NCBI RefSeq assembly: GCF_004355005.1 | Contig: NZ_SMSJ01000009.1 | Coordinates: 92,503-156,502, forward strand | Length of the DNA stretch: 64,000 nt | Source of the DNA: Dankookia rubra | Lineage (GTDB): Bacteria > Pseudomonadota > Alphaproteobacteria > Acetobacterales > Acetobacteraceae | Direction of reading: 5' to 3' | In this document: piece by piece, positions 8,206-18,787 of the stretch | Position numbering within the stretch: position 1 is the stretch's first letter | Layout of the letters: each line of letters begins with the position of its first letter | Notes under the pieces: generated by a model | Databases searched by the model: none | What the model saw: the letters and a program-made list of their open reading frames with translations, nothing else | What the model was told of the DNA's origin: nothing | Translations under genes and position numbers: made by a program

Positions 8206-9834
8206 ATGAAGCTGGGCGAAGCCATAGCTGAGATCATGAAGCGCGAGGGCATAGAGATCCTCACCGGTTATCCGGTGAACCACCTGATCGAGCATGCCGC
8301 TGCCGCCGATATCCGCCCCGTGATGGTGCGACAGGAACGCATCGGCCTGCACATGGCCGACGCCATCTCCCGCGTCACCTCCGGCCGCAGGATCGGCGCC
8401 TTCTGCATGCAGCACGGGCCGGGCAGCGAGAATGCCTATGGCGGCGTGGCGCAGGCCTATGGCGAGAGCGTGCCGATCCTGGTCCTGCCGATGGGCTATG
8501 CCCGGCGGATCGCGCATATCGACCCGAACTTCAACTCCACCGCTGCCATGCGCGGCATCACCAAGAGCGCCGAGCCGATCGTGCTGGCGGCCGAGGTGCC
8601 GAACATCCTCCGCCGCGCCTTCACCCGGCTGCGCAACGGCCGCGGCGGCCCGGTGCTGGTCGAGATCCCGACCGACATGTGGAACGAGGAGGTGCCGGAA
8701 CCGCTGGACTATACCCCTGTCATGGCGACGCGCTACGGCCCCGACCCGGCCGAGGTGAAGCGCGCCGCGGCGTTGCTGGCGGGGGCGAAGCGGCCGGTGA
8801 TCTATGCCGGCACCGGCGTGCACTGGGCCGAGGCTTGGCCGCAGCTGAAGGCCTTGGCCGAGCTGCTGGCGGCGCCGGTGACCACCAGCCTCGGCGGCAA
8901 GTCGTCCTTCAACGAGGACCATCCGCTCAGCCTCGGCTCCGGCGGGCTCGCCATCCCGCAGCCGGTGCGGCACTTCCTCGACAAGGCCGACCTGATCTTC
9001 GGAATCGGGTGTTCCTTCACGGAGACCAATTTCGGCGTGAAGATGCCGAAAGGCCCGAAGATCATCCACGCCACGCTCGACCCGATGCACCTGAACAAGG
9101 ATGTGCGGGCCGAGCTCGGCCTGATCGGCGACGCGGCGCTCACGCTCGATGCGCTCCTGGCCGAGCTTGCTACGCTGGTGCCGCAGCCGCGCGACCCGGC
9201 GCCGGTGGCGGCCGAGATCCAGGGGCAGCGGGAGCCCTGGCTGGCGCAGTGGATGCCGAAGCTGAAGTCCAAGGACGCGCCGATCAATCCCTATCGCGTG
9301 CTCTGGGATCTGCAGCACACGGTGGACCGCGACAACACCATCATCACCCATGACGCCGGCAGCCCGCGCGACCAGCTCTCGCCCTTCTGGAAGGCGACGA
9401 CGCCCCTGAGCTACCTGGGCTGGGGCAAGACAACGCAGCTCGGCTACGGGCTCGGCCTTGCCATGGGCGCCAAGCTGGCTGCGCCCGACAAGCTCTGCAT
9501 CAATGTCTGGGGCGATGCCGCGATCGGCTTCACCGGGATGGACTTCGAGACCTGCGTGCGCGAGCGCATCCCGATCATGTCCATCCTGCTGAACAATTTT
9601 TCCATGGCGATCGAGCTGAAGGTGATGCCGGTCAGCACGGAGAAGTACCGCAGCACCGACATCTCCGGTGACTATGCCGCCATGGCCCGCGCCTTCGGCG
9701 GCTACGGCGAGCGCGTGACGGACCCGGCCGAGATCATCCCCGCCATCCGGCGCGGGATCGAGAAGACCAAGGCGGGCGTCCCCGTGCTGCTGGAGTTTAT
9801 CACCTCCAAGGAAACCGCCGTCTCGCGCCTCTGA
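8206..9834 (+). CDS. Thiamine-diphosphate-requiring enzyme (acetolactate synthase/decarboxylase superfamily)
   Basis: 542 residues. The catalytic Glu is in VRQERIGLHMADAISR, and the ThDP/Mg motif is WGDAAIGFTGMDFETC closing in ILLNNFSMAI. The GDA in place of GDG is a small variation on the motif. Paralogue of the enzyme at 374-2122 but clearly distinct in sequence. It stands first in a rightward run with a carbohydrate-type ABC importer (gap 66 bases), so it probably processes the imported compound or its 2-keto intermediate by decarboxylation or carboligation. Substrate not known. Confidence 0.85.
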   Translation: MKLGEAIAEIMKREGIEILTGYPVNHLIEHAAAADIRPVMVRQERIGLHMADAISRVTSGRRIGAFCMQHGPGSENAYGGVAQAYGESVPILVLPMGYARRIAHIDPNFNSTAAMRGITKSAEPIVLAAEVPNILRRAFTRLRNGRGGPVLVEIPTDMWNEEVPEPLDYTPVMATRYGPDPAEVKRAAALLAGAKRPVIYAGTGVHWAEAWPQLKALAELLAAPVTTSLGGKSSFNEDHPLSLGSGGLAIPQPVRHFLDKADLIFGIGCSFTETNFGVKMPKGPKIIHATLDPMHLNKDVRAELGLIGDAALTLDALLAELATLVPQPRDPAPVAAEIQGQREPWLAQWMPKLKSKDAPINPYRVLWDLQHTVDRDNTIITHDAGSPRDQLSPFWKATTPLSYLGWGKTTQLGYGLGLAMGAKLAAPDKLCINVWGDAAIGFTGMDFETCVRERIPIMSILLNNFSMAIELKVMPVSTEKYRSTDISGDYAAMARAFGGYGERVTDPAEIIPAIRRGIEKTKAGVPVLLEFITSKETAVSRL

Positions 9835-9900
9835 CAGGCGGGGACAACCAGAAGGAAGGAACGGGCGGCCGCTGTGGCCCGCCCGATCAGGGGAGGCAGA

Positions 9901-10953
<1,053 letters not shown>

Positions 10954-10980
10954 CGTCCAAGACATATCCGGGAGACAAGA

Positions 10981-12309
10981 ATGACGCTCATCACCCGCCG
11001 GTCCGCCCTTCAGCTCGGCGTCGGCGCCGCGGCGCTGTCCGCCACCGGCGCCCTCGCCCAAAGCCGCGTCACCGCCGCCAACGCCACGCCGCCAAGCCTG
11101 CCGATCGAGAAGGGCGCCACGCTCCGCATGCTGCGTCCGGTGCGCTTCGTGCAGCCGGATGAGGACATCTTCCGCGCCGGCGCCGCCGCCTTCACCAAGG
11201 CGACGGGCGTCGAGGTCCGCGTCGACTTCGTGGGCTGGGAGGACATCACCCAGCAGACCGCGGTCACTGCCAATACCGGCGCCGGCCCCGACATGATCAT
11301 CGGCTTCGGCGACGCGCCGCACATCTACGCCGACAAGCTGGTCGAGCTGTCCGACGTTGCCGAATATCTCGGCAAGAAGTACGGCGGCTGGATGTTCGTC
11401 GGCGAGAAGTACGGCAAGCGGCACGGCACCAACAACTGGATCGGCCTGCCCTTCGGCGGCACCGCCGGCCCGCTGGTCTGGCGCAAGTCGGCGGTGAACG
11501 CGGTGGGCCTCGAGACGCCGCCGTCCGACCTGCCGGGCTTCCTCGACATGTGCAAGAAGCTGAAGGCGGCAGGAAAGCCGGCCGGATTCGCGCTCGGCAA
11601 TGCCGTGGGCGACGGCAACGGCACGGCGAACTGGCTGCTCTGGTCGCATGGCGCCTCGATCATCGACGAGGAAGGCAAGGTCTCGATCAACAGCCCGCAG
11701 ACCGTTGCCTCGCTGAACTACCTGAAGGAGCTCTACCCCACCTTCGTGGCCGGCACGCTGGCCTGGGGCGACATCAGCAACAACCGCGCCTATGCGGCGA
11801 ACGAACTGTCGGTCACCTCGAACGGCGTCTCGCTCTACTTCTCGCTGAAGAACGACCCGGCGACGGCGGCCATCGCCGCGGATACCGAGCACACGCCGAT
11901 GCCGGCGGGCCAGGCCGGCAGCTGGCCGAGCGCGCCGCTGACCCTGAACGCCATGGTGTTCAAGCACAGCCGCTACCCCAATGCCGCCAAGGCCTTCCTG
12001 CAATTCATGCTGGAGCAGGAGCAGTACGAGCCCTGGTTGAACGCCAACCTCGGCTACTGGGCGCATCCACTGGCGGCCTACCGGGATGCCGCGGTGTGGA
12101 CCAGCGATCCGAAGATCGCCATCTTCCGCGACAGCATGAACAACAAGTTCTGGAACGGCTACAAGGGCCCGATCTCGGAAGCCTCCGGCCAGGCGAGCGC
12201 GGAATACGTGACGGTGCAGATGTATGCCGCCGTCGCCTCCGGCCAGTCCACGCCGCAGGAAGCGGCGCGCGAGGCCGAGCGCCGCGCCCGCCGCATCTTC
12301 CGCCGCTGA
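10981..12309 (+). CDS. Extracellular solute-binding protein of a carbohydrate ABC importer, Tat-exported
   Basis: 442 residues. The N-terminus has a twin-arginine signal (TRRSALQLGVGAAALSATGA) with cleavage near ALAQS, so the folded protein should be exported to the periplasm. The body is a family-1 solute-binding protein (GPDMIIGFGDAPHIYADKL and NAMVFKHSRYPNAAKAFLQF are family-like). It captures the substrate for the neighbouring CUT1 permeases. Tat export of an ABC binding protein is common in alphaproteobacteria. The ligand cannot be read from sequence; the adjacent sugar-acid-type enzymes suggest a sugar, polyol or sugar acid. Confidence 0.9.
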   Translation: MTLITRRSALQLGVGAAALSATGALAQSRVTAANATPPSLPIEKGATLRMLRPVRFVQPDEDIFRAGAAAFTKATGVEVRVDFVGWEDITQQTAVTANTGAGPDMIIGFGDAPHIYADKLVELSDVAEYLGKKYGGWMFVGEKYGKRHGTNNWIGLPFGGTAGPLVWRKSAVNAVGLETPPSDLPGFLDMCKKLKAAGKPAGFALGNAVGDGNGTANWLLWSHGASIIDEEGKVSINSPQTVASLNYLKELYPTFVAGTLAWGDISNNRAYAANELSVTSNGVSLYFSLKNDPATAAIAADTEHTPMPAGQAGSWPSAPLTLNAMVFKHSRYPNAAKAFLQFMLEQEQYEPWLNANLGYWAHPLAAYRDAAVWTSDPKIAIFRDSMNNKFWNGYKGPISEASGQASAEYVTVQMYAAVASGQSTPQEAAREAERRARRIFRR

Positions 12310-12361
12310 CGCCTGTCGGCGGCGCCCCTTCGCGGGCGCCGCCGCAGCCAAGGAACGCTGC

Positions 12362-13318
12362 ATGTCCGTCACGACCGCCCCGGACTGGGTCCGCCGCCGC
12401 ACCGAGCCCAACTGGCTCGCCCGGCTGTTCGACTACAAGCCCTTCCTCGTCTTCGCCTGCCTGCTGCCGGCGGTCGGGCTGCTGCTGGTGTTCCTGACCT
12501 ATCCCCTGGGTCTCGGCATCTATCTCGCTTTCACCGACACCACCATCGGCCGCAGCGGCGTCTGGGTGGGGCTCGAGAACTTCGAGTACCTGCTGGAGGA
12601 CAAGCTCTGGTGGAACGCGGTCTTCTTCAGCGTCTTCTACACAGCCGTCGCCACGATCGGGAAATTCGGCCTCGGGTTGTGGCTGGCGCTGCTGCTGAAC
12701 AACCACGTGCCGTTCAAGTCGCTGCTGCGGGCCATCATCCTGCTGCCCTGGATCGTGCCGACGGTGCTCTCGGCGATCGCCTTCTGGTGGATCTACGATC
12801 CGCAGTTCAGCATCATCTCCTATCTCTTCGTCGACGTGCTGGGCTGGCGCACCACCAATATCGACTTCATCGGCAGCGCCTGGCCGGCCCGCTTCTCGCT
12901 CATCGCCGCCAATATCTGGCGCGGCATCCCCTTCGTGGCGATCTCGCTGCTGGCCGGGCTGCAGACCATCTCGCCCAGCCTTTATGAAGCCGCGCTGCTC
13001 GATGGCTCGACCGCCTGGCAGCGCTTCCGCTTCATCACCTTCCCCATGCTGCTGCCGATCCTGGCGATCGTCATGACCTTCAGCATCATCTTCACCTTCA
13101 CCGATTTCCAGCTGGTCTATGCCATCACCCGCGGCGGGCCGGTGAACTCCACCCACCTGCTGGCGACGCTGGCCTTCCAGCGCGGCATCCCGGGTGGCCA
13201 GCTCGGCGAAGGCGCCGCCATCGCGGTTTCCATGATCCCCTTCCTCGTCGCCGCTACGCTGTTCAGCTATTTCGCCCTCGCCCGGCGCAAGTGGCAGCAG
13301 GGAGAGAGCAATGACTGA
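12362..13318 (+). CDS. Carbohydrate ABC transporter permease 1 (MalF/UgpA type)
   Basis: 318 residues with about six membrane spans after a cytoplasmic N-terminus. The EAA loop that docks on the ATPase reads YEAALLDGSTAWQRFRFITF, a good CUT1 match. The ATG at 12362 follows CAAGGAACGCTGC. Its last 8 bases overlap the second permease gene. It forms the membrane channel together with that protein. Confidence 0.92.
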   Translation: MSVTTAPDWVRRRTEPNWLARLFDYKPFLVFACLLPAVGLLLVFLTYPLGLGIYLAFTDTTIGRSGVWVGLENFEYLLEDKLWWNAVFFSVFYTAVATIGKFGLGLWLALLLNNHVPFKSLLRAIILLPWIVPTVLSAIAFWWIYDPQFSIISYLFVDVLGWRTTNIDFIGSAWPARFSLIAANIWRGIPFVAISLLAGLQTISPSLYEAALLDGSTAWQRFRFITFPMLLPILAIVMTFSIIFTFTDFQLVYAITRGGPVNSTHLLATLAFQRGIPGGQLGEGAAIAVSMIPFLVAATLFSYFALARRKWQQGESND

Positions 13319-14219
13319 CGCCGCCGCCACCGCCGCCCCGATCCAGGGCAATGCCGCGACCGCGCAGCCCGAGGCGATGTCCTGGGACAGCAAGACCCGG
13401 CGCCTGGTCATGCTCTACGTGCCGCTGGCCTGCTTCGTGCTGATCCTGCTCTTCCCCTTCTACTGGATGGGGATCACCGCCTTCAAACCGAATGCCGAGC
13501 TCTACGACTACAAGACTTACAATCCGTTCTGGATCGGCTCGCCGACGCTCGACCACATCAAGCACCTGCTGTTCAACACCGCCTATCCGCGCTGGCTGGT
13601 GACGACGATGACGGTGTCGATCTGCGCCACCATCCTGTCGCTGTTCGCCAGCACGCTGGCGGCCTATGCGATCCAGCGCCTGCGCTTCCGCGGCAGCCAG
13701 TATGTCGGGCTGGCGATCTACCTGGCCTACCTGGTGCCGCCCTCGATCCTGTTCATCCCGCTGGCGACCATGGTCTTCCAGCTCGGGCTGTTCGACACGC
13801 CGATGGCGCTGATCCTGACCTACCCGACCTTCCTGATCCCCTTCTGCACCTGGCTGCTGATCGGCTACTTCAAGTCGATCCCCTATGAGCTCGAGGAATG
13901 CGCGCTGATCGACGGCGCGACGCGCATCCAGATCCTGATGAAGATCACCCTGCCGCTGGCGGTGCCGGGCCTCATCTCTGCTGGCATCTTCAGCTTTACC
14001 CTGTCCTGGAACGAGTTCATCTATGCCCTCGCCTTCATCCAGAGCAGCGAGAGCAAGACCGTGCCGGTGGCGATCCTGACGGAACTCGTCTCGGGCGACG
14101 TCTACCAGTGGGGGGCGCTGATGGCAGGCAGCCTGCTGGGGTCGCTGCCGGTGGCGATCTTCTATTCCTTTTTCGTCGACTACTACGTGTCGTCGCTGAC
14201 CGGGGCAGTAAAGGAATAG
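13311..14219 (+). CDS. Carbohydrate ABC transporter permease 2 (MalG/UgpE type)
   Basis: 302 residues, six predicted helices. The EAA loop is LEECALIDGATRIQILMKIT and the preceding motif LIPFCTWLLIGYFKSIPYE is typical of MalG-like permeases. The start lies inside the end of the first permease gene (8-base overlap), showing tight coupling. It completes the importer operon 9901-14219. Confidence 0.92.
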   Translation: MTDAAATAAPIQGNAATAQPEAMSWDSKTRRLVMLYVPLACFVLILLFPFYWMGITAFKPNAELYDYKTYNPFWIGSPTLDHIKHLLFNTAYPRWLVTTMTVSICATILSLFASTLAAYAIQRLRFRGSQYVGLAIYLAYLVPPSILFIPLATMVFQLGLFDTPMALILTYPTFLIPFCTWLLIGYFKSIPYELEECALIDGATRIQILMKITLPLAVPGLISAGIFSFTLSWNEFIYALAFIQSSESKTVPVAILTELVSGDVYQWGALMAGSLLGSLPVAIFYSFFVDYYVSSLTGAVKE

Positions 14220-14295
14220 CTGTGCCGCGGCTTGCGCTGGCGTCGCCGCCTTCCTAATGATAAGCCACTGAAATGCTTGGATTGTTTTCGCGCGA

Positions 14296-14311
14296 CTGTT
14301 CATCTGAACAG
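14296..14311. promoter_or_regulatory. Perfect inverted repeat CTGTTCA-TC-TGAACAG upstream of the cupredoxin gene
   Basis: Two 7-base arms separated by two bases, in the 140-base AT-richer gap between the permease operon and the cupredoxin-like gene, 49 bases before its start. The form is that of a dimeric repressor site. No regulator is encoded nearby, so the binding protein is unknown. A weak terminator for the ABC operon is an alternative. Confidence 0.4.
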
Positions 14312-14359
14312 CTATGCAGACTTCCAGGCCTTTCGACGAATGGCAAGGGGTGGACCGCT

Positions 14360-14851
14360 ATGCAGGATACGGGGCGCCGCGGCGCCATGGGGCTGATCGC
14401 CACCGCAGCGGCGATGGTGATCGGAAGGGCGCAGGCGGCGGGCGACCTGTCCCGCCAGGCGGCAACCGAGATGGTGGTCGACCTCGGCACGCCGGAGATG
14501 CCGCTCGGCTTCTCACCCTCGAAGCTGCGGTTCGAGGCGGGCAGGCTCTACAAGCTGGTGCTGCGCAACCGCGGCACCGAGGCGCACTACTTCACCTCCG
14601 ACAACTTCGCCGCCAGCGTCTGGACCCGCAAGGTGCAGCTGACCCAGCGCGGCGCGGACGGGCGCGACGCGGTGCTGGCCGAGATCAAGGGCGCCATCCG
14701 CGAGATCGAGGTCTATCCCGGCCATAGCGCCGAATGGTGGCTGGTGCCGGTCCAGGCCGGCCGCATCACCGACCTGCGCTGCGGCATCCGCATGGCGGAT
14801 GGGAAGACCCACGCCGACCACGGCATGCAGGGCGAGATCGTCATCGAATAG
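14360..14851 (+). CDS. Cupredoxin-like periplasmic protein
   Basis: 163 residues starting at an ATG with AAGGGG at 9 bases. The N-terminus MQDTGRRGAMGLIATAAAMV is a signal sequence with a twin arginine; cleavage is likely after GRAQA. The body is a cupredoxin fold: the first His of a copper site fits GTEAHYFTSDNF, and the C-terminal loop carries Cys in DLRCGIRMADGKTH and then ADHGMQGEIVIE. The Cys-to-His-to-Met spacing is longer than the usual C-x(2-4)-H-x(4)-M, so copper binding is plausible but not certain. An electron-carrier or copper-carrier role is inferred. Confidence 0.7.
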   Translation: MQDTGRRGAMGLIATAAAMVIGRAQAAGDLSRQAATEMVVDLGTPEMPLGFSPSKLRFEAGRLYKLVLRNRGTEAHYFTSDNFAASVWTRKVQLTQRGADGRDAVLAEIKGAIREIEVYPGHSAEWWLVPVQAGRITDLRCGIRMADGKTHADHGMQGEIVIE

Positions 14852-14889
14852 GCCGAAGGGGCGCCGCATGCCCGCGGCGCCCGTGCCGG

Positions 14890-15651
14890 CTACAGCTTGC
14901 GCCCCAGCGCCGCGACATAGCCGCGGTTGTAGGTCGGCGTCAGCCAGACCTCGTTCATCGTGACGCTCGCCGGCAGTGTCGCCGCATAGAGGATGAGCTC
15001 GGCGCAATCCTCCGGCTGCAGCATCCGGTCCAGGTCCTCCTGGCTCAGTGGGTTGGGCCGCTTCTTCAGGATCTCGGTATTGACCTCGCCGGGGCAGAAG
15101 GCGGTGCTGCGGATGTTGTTGACGCATTCCTCCATGTTGAGGCTGTGGCTCATCGCCACCACGCCGTGCTTGGCGGCGTTGTAGCCGGCGCCGCTCATCG
15201 GCCCGACATTCCGCCCGGCCATGGACGCGGTGTGGATCATCACCCCGCCGCCCTGCGCCCGCATGATCGGCAGCACCGACCGCGCGACATAGAAGGCCGA
15301 GGACAGGTTGCCATGGATCAGCTGGTCGATCCCCTCCGGCGTCAGGTTGTCCCAGCGACGCTCGGTCACGTTCAGCCCGGCATTGCTCACCAGCACGTCC
15401 AGCCGCTTCAGCGTCGCGCCGATCCAATCCGCCACCCGCTGCACCTCGGCCGACTGCATCAGGTCGGCCACCTGCACATGAGCGGTGCCGCCCTTGGCGC
15501 GGATGCGCTCCGCCACCTGCTCCAGCCGGTCCTGCCGGCGGCCGGTGACGACCACCGTCGCACCCTCGGCGCCGAAGCGTTCCGCCACCGCCTCACCGAT
15601 GCCGCTGCCCGCTCCGGTTACCCAGGCGATCTTGCCGTCCAGCTTCCCCAT
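14890..15651 (-). CDS. Short-chain dehydrogenase/reductase
   Basis: 253 residues. NAD(P) motif TGAGSGIGEAVA near the N-terminus, VSNAG (variant of NNAG), catalytic Ser in HTASMAG and YNAAKHG (YxxxK). Start ATG at 15651 preceded by GGAGGGGACA. Divergent from the enolase-superfamily gene and embedded in the same catabolic block, so it likely oxidises or reduces an intermediate of that pathway. Cofactor preference is not obvious, although the Arg pair after TGRR (TGRRQDRL) favours NADP(H). Confidence 0.88.
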   Translation of the reverse strand: MGKLDGKIAWVTGAGSGIGEAVAERFGAEGATVVVTGRRQDRLEQVAERIRAKGGTAHVQVADLMQSAEVQRVADWIGATLKRLDVLVSNAGLNVTERRWDNLTPEGIDQLIHGNLSSAFYVARSVLPIMRAQGGGVMIHTASMAGRNVGPMSGAGYNAAKHGVVAMSHSLNMEECVNNIRSTAFCPGEVNTEILKKRPNPLSQEDLDRMLQPEDCAELILYAATLPASVTMNEVWLTPTYNRGYVAALGRKL

Positions 15652-15754
15652 TGTCCCCTCCATTGCTTGCCGGGCAAGGCTACCGTCCCGACGCCGTCTT
15701 GTGGATAGGCGGACGGCATGCTTGGTTTCGGTCGGGACGGGAACGGAGGCTGCG

Positions 15755-16927
15755 ATGAAGATCGCCCAGGTCGAGACGCTGCGAGCGGATGCCGGCTGGC
15801 GGCTTTTCTCCTTCCTCAAGGTCACCACCGATGACGGGCTGGTCGGCTGGTCCGAGTACAGCGAAAGCTTCGGCTCCGCCGGCCTCTCCTCGGTCATCGA
15901 TGCGCTGACGCCGCTCATCATCGGCCGCGATCCGACGCGGTGGGAGGAGGTGACGGCCTGGCTGCAGGTGATGACCCGGCAGTCGCGCGGCGGGCTGAAC
16001 CAGCAGGCGATCGCGGCGATCGAGAATGCGCTGCTCGACATCGCTGCCCGGGCTCGCGGCATCTCGGTCGCCGCGCTGTTCGGCGGCCCGATCCGGGAGC
16101 GCATCCCGGTCTACTGGTCCCATTTCGCCAGCTACCGCGTCCGCAACGCCGCGCATATCGGCGTGCCCGCCATCCGCAGCCGCGCCGATGTCGCCCGCCA
16201 CGCGGCCGAGGTGAAGGACCGCGGCTTCAAGGCGCTGAAGACCAATATCCTTGTGCCGGGGCCGGACGGCAGCCTGTTCCAGTATTCCCCCGGTTTCGGC
16301 CGCCACGCCGGCTGGCCGGAGCTAAACTGGGACAACCGGCTGCTGGCCGAGCTTCGCGCCCATCTCCGCAGCATCCGGGACGCGGTCGGGCCCGAGATGG
16401 GCATCCACCTTGATACCAACTTCCACTTCAGGACCGAGGGCTTCCAGCGCATCGCCGAGACCGTTGCGCCTTTCAACCTGACCTGGCTGGAGATCGACAT
16501 CCACGATCCGCAGGCGTTGGGCACCATCAAGCGCATGGCCCCCTGCCCGATCGCCTCGGCCGAGACGCTGCACGGAAGGCGCGACTTCCGCCCGTACCTC
16601 GAGCAGTACTCGATGGATGTCGGCATCGTCGACGTCATCTGGAACGGCTTGGGCGAATCGATAAAGATCGCCTCGCTCTGCGACGTCTACGAGGTCAACT
16701 GCGCGCCGCACAATTTCTACGGCAACCTGTGCAGCATGATCAGCGCGACCTTCTCCGCTTGCATCCCGAACTTCAGGGTGATGGAGATCGACATCGACAG
16801 CGTCGCCTGGCGCGACGAGTTCACGCCCCCGCCGGTGATCGAGGATGGCGAGCTGGTCATGCCAACTGGACCGGGCTGGGGCGTCGAGGTGAACGAGGCC
16901 GCGATCCGCGCGCGGCCGCCGAAGTAG
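15755..16927 (+). CDS. Mandelate racemase/muconate lactonizing family protein (enolase superfamily)
   Basis: 390 residues, ATG preceded by ACGGAGGC. Full length for the family, with the N-terminal capping domain (WSEYSESFGSAG) and the TIM barrel. Metal ligands: Asp in GIHLDTNFHF, Glu in WLEIDIHD, Glu in ASAETLHG. A Lys in ALKTNIL and a His in CAPHNFYG are candidate acid/base residues. These enzymes abstract a proton alpha to a carboxylate, and many of them dehydrate sugar acids. That fits the adjacent importer, hydroxyacid dehydrogenase and SDRs. The exact substrate is unknown. Confidence 0.85.
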   Translation: MKIAQVETLRADAGWRLFSFLKVTTDDGLVGWSEYSESFGSAGLSSVIDALTPLIIGRDPTRWEEVTAWLQVMTRQSRGGLNQQAIAAIENALLDIAARARGISVAALFGGPIRERIPVYWSHFASYRVRNAAHIGVPAIRSRADVARHAAEVKDRGFKALKTNILVPGPDGSLFQYSPGFGRHAGWPELNWDNRLLAELRAHLRSIRDAVGPEMGIHLDTNFHFRTEGFQRIAETVAPFNLTWLEIDIHDPQALGTIKRMAPCPIASAETLHGRRDFRPYLEQYSMDVGIVDVIWNGLGESIKIASLCDVYEVNCAPHNFYGNLCSMISATFSACIPNFRVMEIDIDSVAWRDEFTPPPVIEDGELVMPTGPGWGVEVNEAAIRARPPK

Positions 16928-16943
16928 GAGGGAACGCCCAACC

Positions 16944-17987
16944 ATGGCCAAGTACAGGATCGTCACGCCCGCCGGCGCCAGCTTCACCACGGCCGGTGGC
17001 GGCTATGCGCTGGAGAGCGAGGCGCTGGCGGGCATGGATGCCGAGATCGTCGAGGCGCCGACCGATACCGCCGGCTTCATCGCCGCCGCCCGGACCGCGG
17101 ATGCGATCTACGGCAAGGGCATCGCCATCACCAAGGACATCATCGACGCACTGGAGAACTGCAAGGTCATCGCGCTCGGCTCCGTCGGCGTCGACAGCGT
17201 CGATGTGAAGGCGGCGACCGCGCGCGGCATCCCGGTGACCAACGTGCCCGACACCTTTATCGAGGAAGTTGCCGACCACGCCATGATGCTGCTGCTGGCG
17301 GGCTTCCGCCGGTTGCTGGAGCAGGACCGCATGGTGCGCGAGGGCCGCTGGAAGGAAGGCCGTCCGGCCCTGCTGAAGATCCCCCGTCTGATGGGCCTGA
17401 CGCTCGGCTTCATCTCCTTCGGCCGCGTGGCGCGTGCGGTAGCCAGGCGCGCCGCGCCCTTCGGCCTGCGGATGATCGCCTACGATCCCTTCGTCGAGGA
17501 GATGACCATCTCCGAACACGGCGTGCTGCCGGCGACGCTGAACGAGGTGATGTCACAGTCCGACTTCGTCTCCATGCACGCGCCTGCTCGCCCCGAATGC
17601 ACCCATATGCTGCGGGAGGAGCACTTCCGGCTGATGAAGCCGAGCAGCATCTTCGTCAATGTCGGCCGCGGCCCGACGGTGCACGAGGAAGCGCTGATCA
17701 AGGCGCTGCAGGAAGGCTGGATCGCCCATGCCGCGCTCGACGTGCTCGAGGTCGAGCCGCCCAGCCACAACAACCCGCTGCTGCGGATGGAGAACGTGAC
17801 CCTCACGGCGCATGTCGCCAGCGCCTCCGCCCGGTTCGACGAGGCGCGCAAGCGCCGCGTCGGCCACGAGCTGGCCCTGGTGCTGTCCGGCAAATGGCCG
17901 ATGAGCTGCGTCAATCCCGGCGTGCTGCAGGATACCGCCTTGCGCCGCTGGCAGCCCATCGGCATGGGTCGCGGGCCGAATTCCTGA
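16944..17987 (+). CDS. D-2-hydroxyacid dehydrogenase family protein
   Basis: 347 residues, 16 bases after the enolase-family gene. The catalytic Arg is in [15 protein letters not shown]; Glu and His fit [13 protein letters not shown] and [15 protein letters not shown]. The dinucleotide loop reads [16 protein letters not shown], where the usual GxGxxG begins with Ser instead of Gly. The family reduces 2-keto acids to D-2-hydroxyacids, or the reverse, with NAD(H). In this operon it may act on the keto acid made by the enolase-family dehydratase. Confidence 0.85.
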   Translation: MAKYRIVTPAGASFTTAGGGYALESEALAGMDAEIVEAPTDTAGFIAAARTADAIYGKGIAITKDIIDALENCKVIALGSVGVDSVDVKAATARGIPVTNVPDTFIEEVADHAMMLLLAGFRRLLEQDRMVREGRWKEGRPALLKIPRLMGLTLGFISFGRVARAVARRAAPFGLRMIAYDPFVEEMTISEHGVLPATLNEVMSQSDFVSMHAPARPECTHMLREEHFRLMKPSSIFVNVGRGPTVHEEALIKALQEGWIAHAALDVLEVEPPSHNNPLLRMENVTLTAHVASASARFDEARKRRVGHELALVLSGKWPMSCVNPGVLQDTALRRWQPIGMGRGPNS

Positions 17988-18000
17988 AGGAGACACCTCG

Positions 18001-18750
18001 ATGACCAAGTATGCCGTTGTCACCGGCGCCGGCTCCGGTGTCGGCCGCGCCGCCGCCCTTGCCCTGCTCGCCGATGGCTGGACCGTGGCGCTGGCCGGCC
18101 GCCGCGCCGATGCACTGGCCGAGACCGCGGGCCTGGCCGGCAATGCCGGGCCGCGCGCCGTCGCGGTACCGACCGATGTGGGCGACCCCGCCTCGGTCAG
18201 CGCGCTCTTCGACAAGCTGAAGACCGATTGGGGCCGGCTCGACTTCCTGTTCAACAACGCCGGGGGCAACGTCCCGGCCGGGCCGATCGAGGACCTCCAA
18301 TACGACGACTGGGCCCGCGTGGTGCAGGTGAACCTCACCGGGTCCTTCCTCTGTGCCCAGGCGGCGTTCCGCATCATGAAGAACCAGGACCCGATGGGCG
18401 GCCGCATCGTCAACAACGGCAGCATCAGCGCGCATGTGCCGCGTCCCAACAGCGTTGCCTATACCAGCACCAAGCACGCCATCACCGGGCTGACCAAGAC
18501 GCTGGCGCTGGACGGCAGGGAGTTCGACATCGTCTCCGGCCAGGTCGATATCGGCAATGCGGCGACGCCGATGACGGCCCGCATGGCGAGAGGGGTCAAG
18601 CAAGCCAATGGCGAGATGAAGGTCGAGCCGACCTTCGACGTCGCCCATGTCGGCAGCACCATCCTGATGATGGCAAACCTGCCGCTCGATGCGAACATCC
18701 AGTTCGTCACCATCGCGGCCTCCAAGATGCCCTGGATCGCCCGCGGCTGA
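18001..18750 (+). CDS. Short-chain dehydrogenase/reductase
   Basis: 249 residues, 13 bases after the hydroxyacid dehydrogenase, with GAAGGAGACACCTCG upstream of its ATG. Motifs: [41 protein letters not shown] giving Ser, Tyr and Lys. The arginine pair in LAGRRADAL suggests NADP preference. Third gene of the enolase-family/hydroxyacid dehydrogenase operon. It probably oxidises a hydroxyl of the same substrate. Confidence 0.88.
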   Translation: MTKYAVVTGAGSGVGRAAALALLADGWTVALAGRRADALAETAGLAGNAGPRAVAVPTDVGDPASVSALFDKLKTDWGRLDFLFNNAGGNVPAGPIEDLQYDDWARVVQVNLTGSFLCAQAAFRIMKNQDPMGGRIVNNGSISAHVPRPNSVAYTSTKHAITGLTKTLALDGREFDIVSGQVDIGNAATPMTARMARGVKQANGEMKVEPTFDVAHVGSTILMMANLPLDANIQFVTIAASKMPWIARG

Positions 18751-18760
18751 CCCCCAGTGT

Positions 18761-18787
18761 TGCGGCCGCGCCTTCAGTGCGGCCGCA
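18761..18787. terminator. Stem-loop between convergent genes
   Basis: Nine-base arms TGCGGCCGC and GCGGCCGCA around a 9-base loop, just after the SDR stop and overlapping the end of the convergent DUF6496 gene. It could end transcription from both sides. There is no T-run, so the efficiency is uncertain. Confidence 0.45.

Noticed and set aside
9860-9895. GC hairpin (CGGGCGG/CCGCCCG) between the ThDP gene and the ABC ATPase as an operon terminator
   Set aside because: Short stem, no T-run, small gap and clear coexpression logic. It may tune expression but is not convincing as a terminator.
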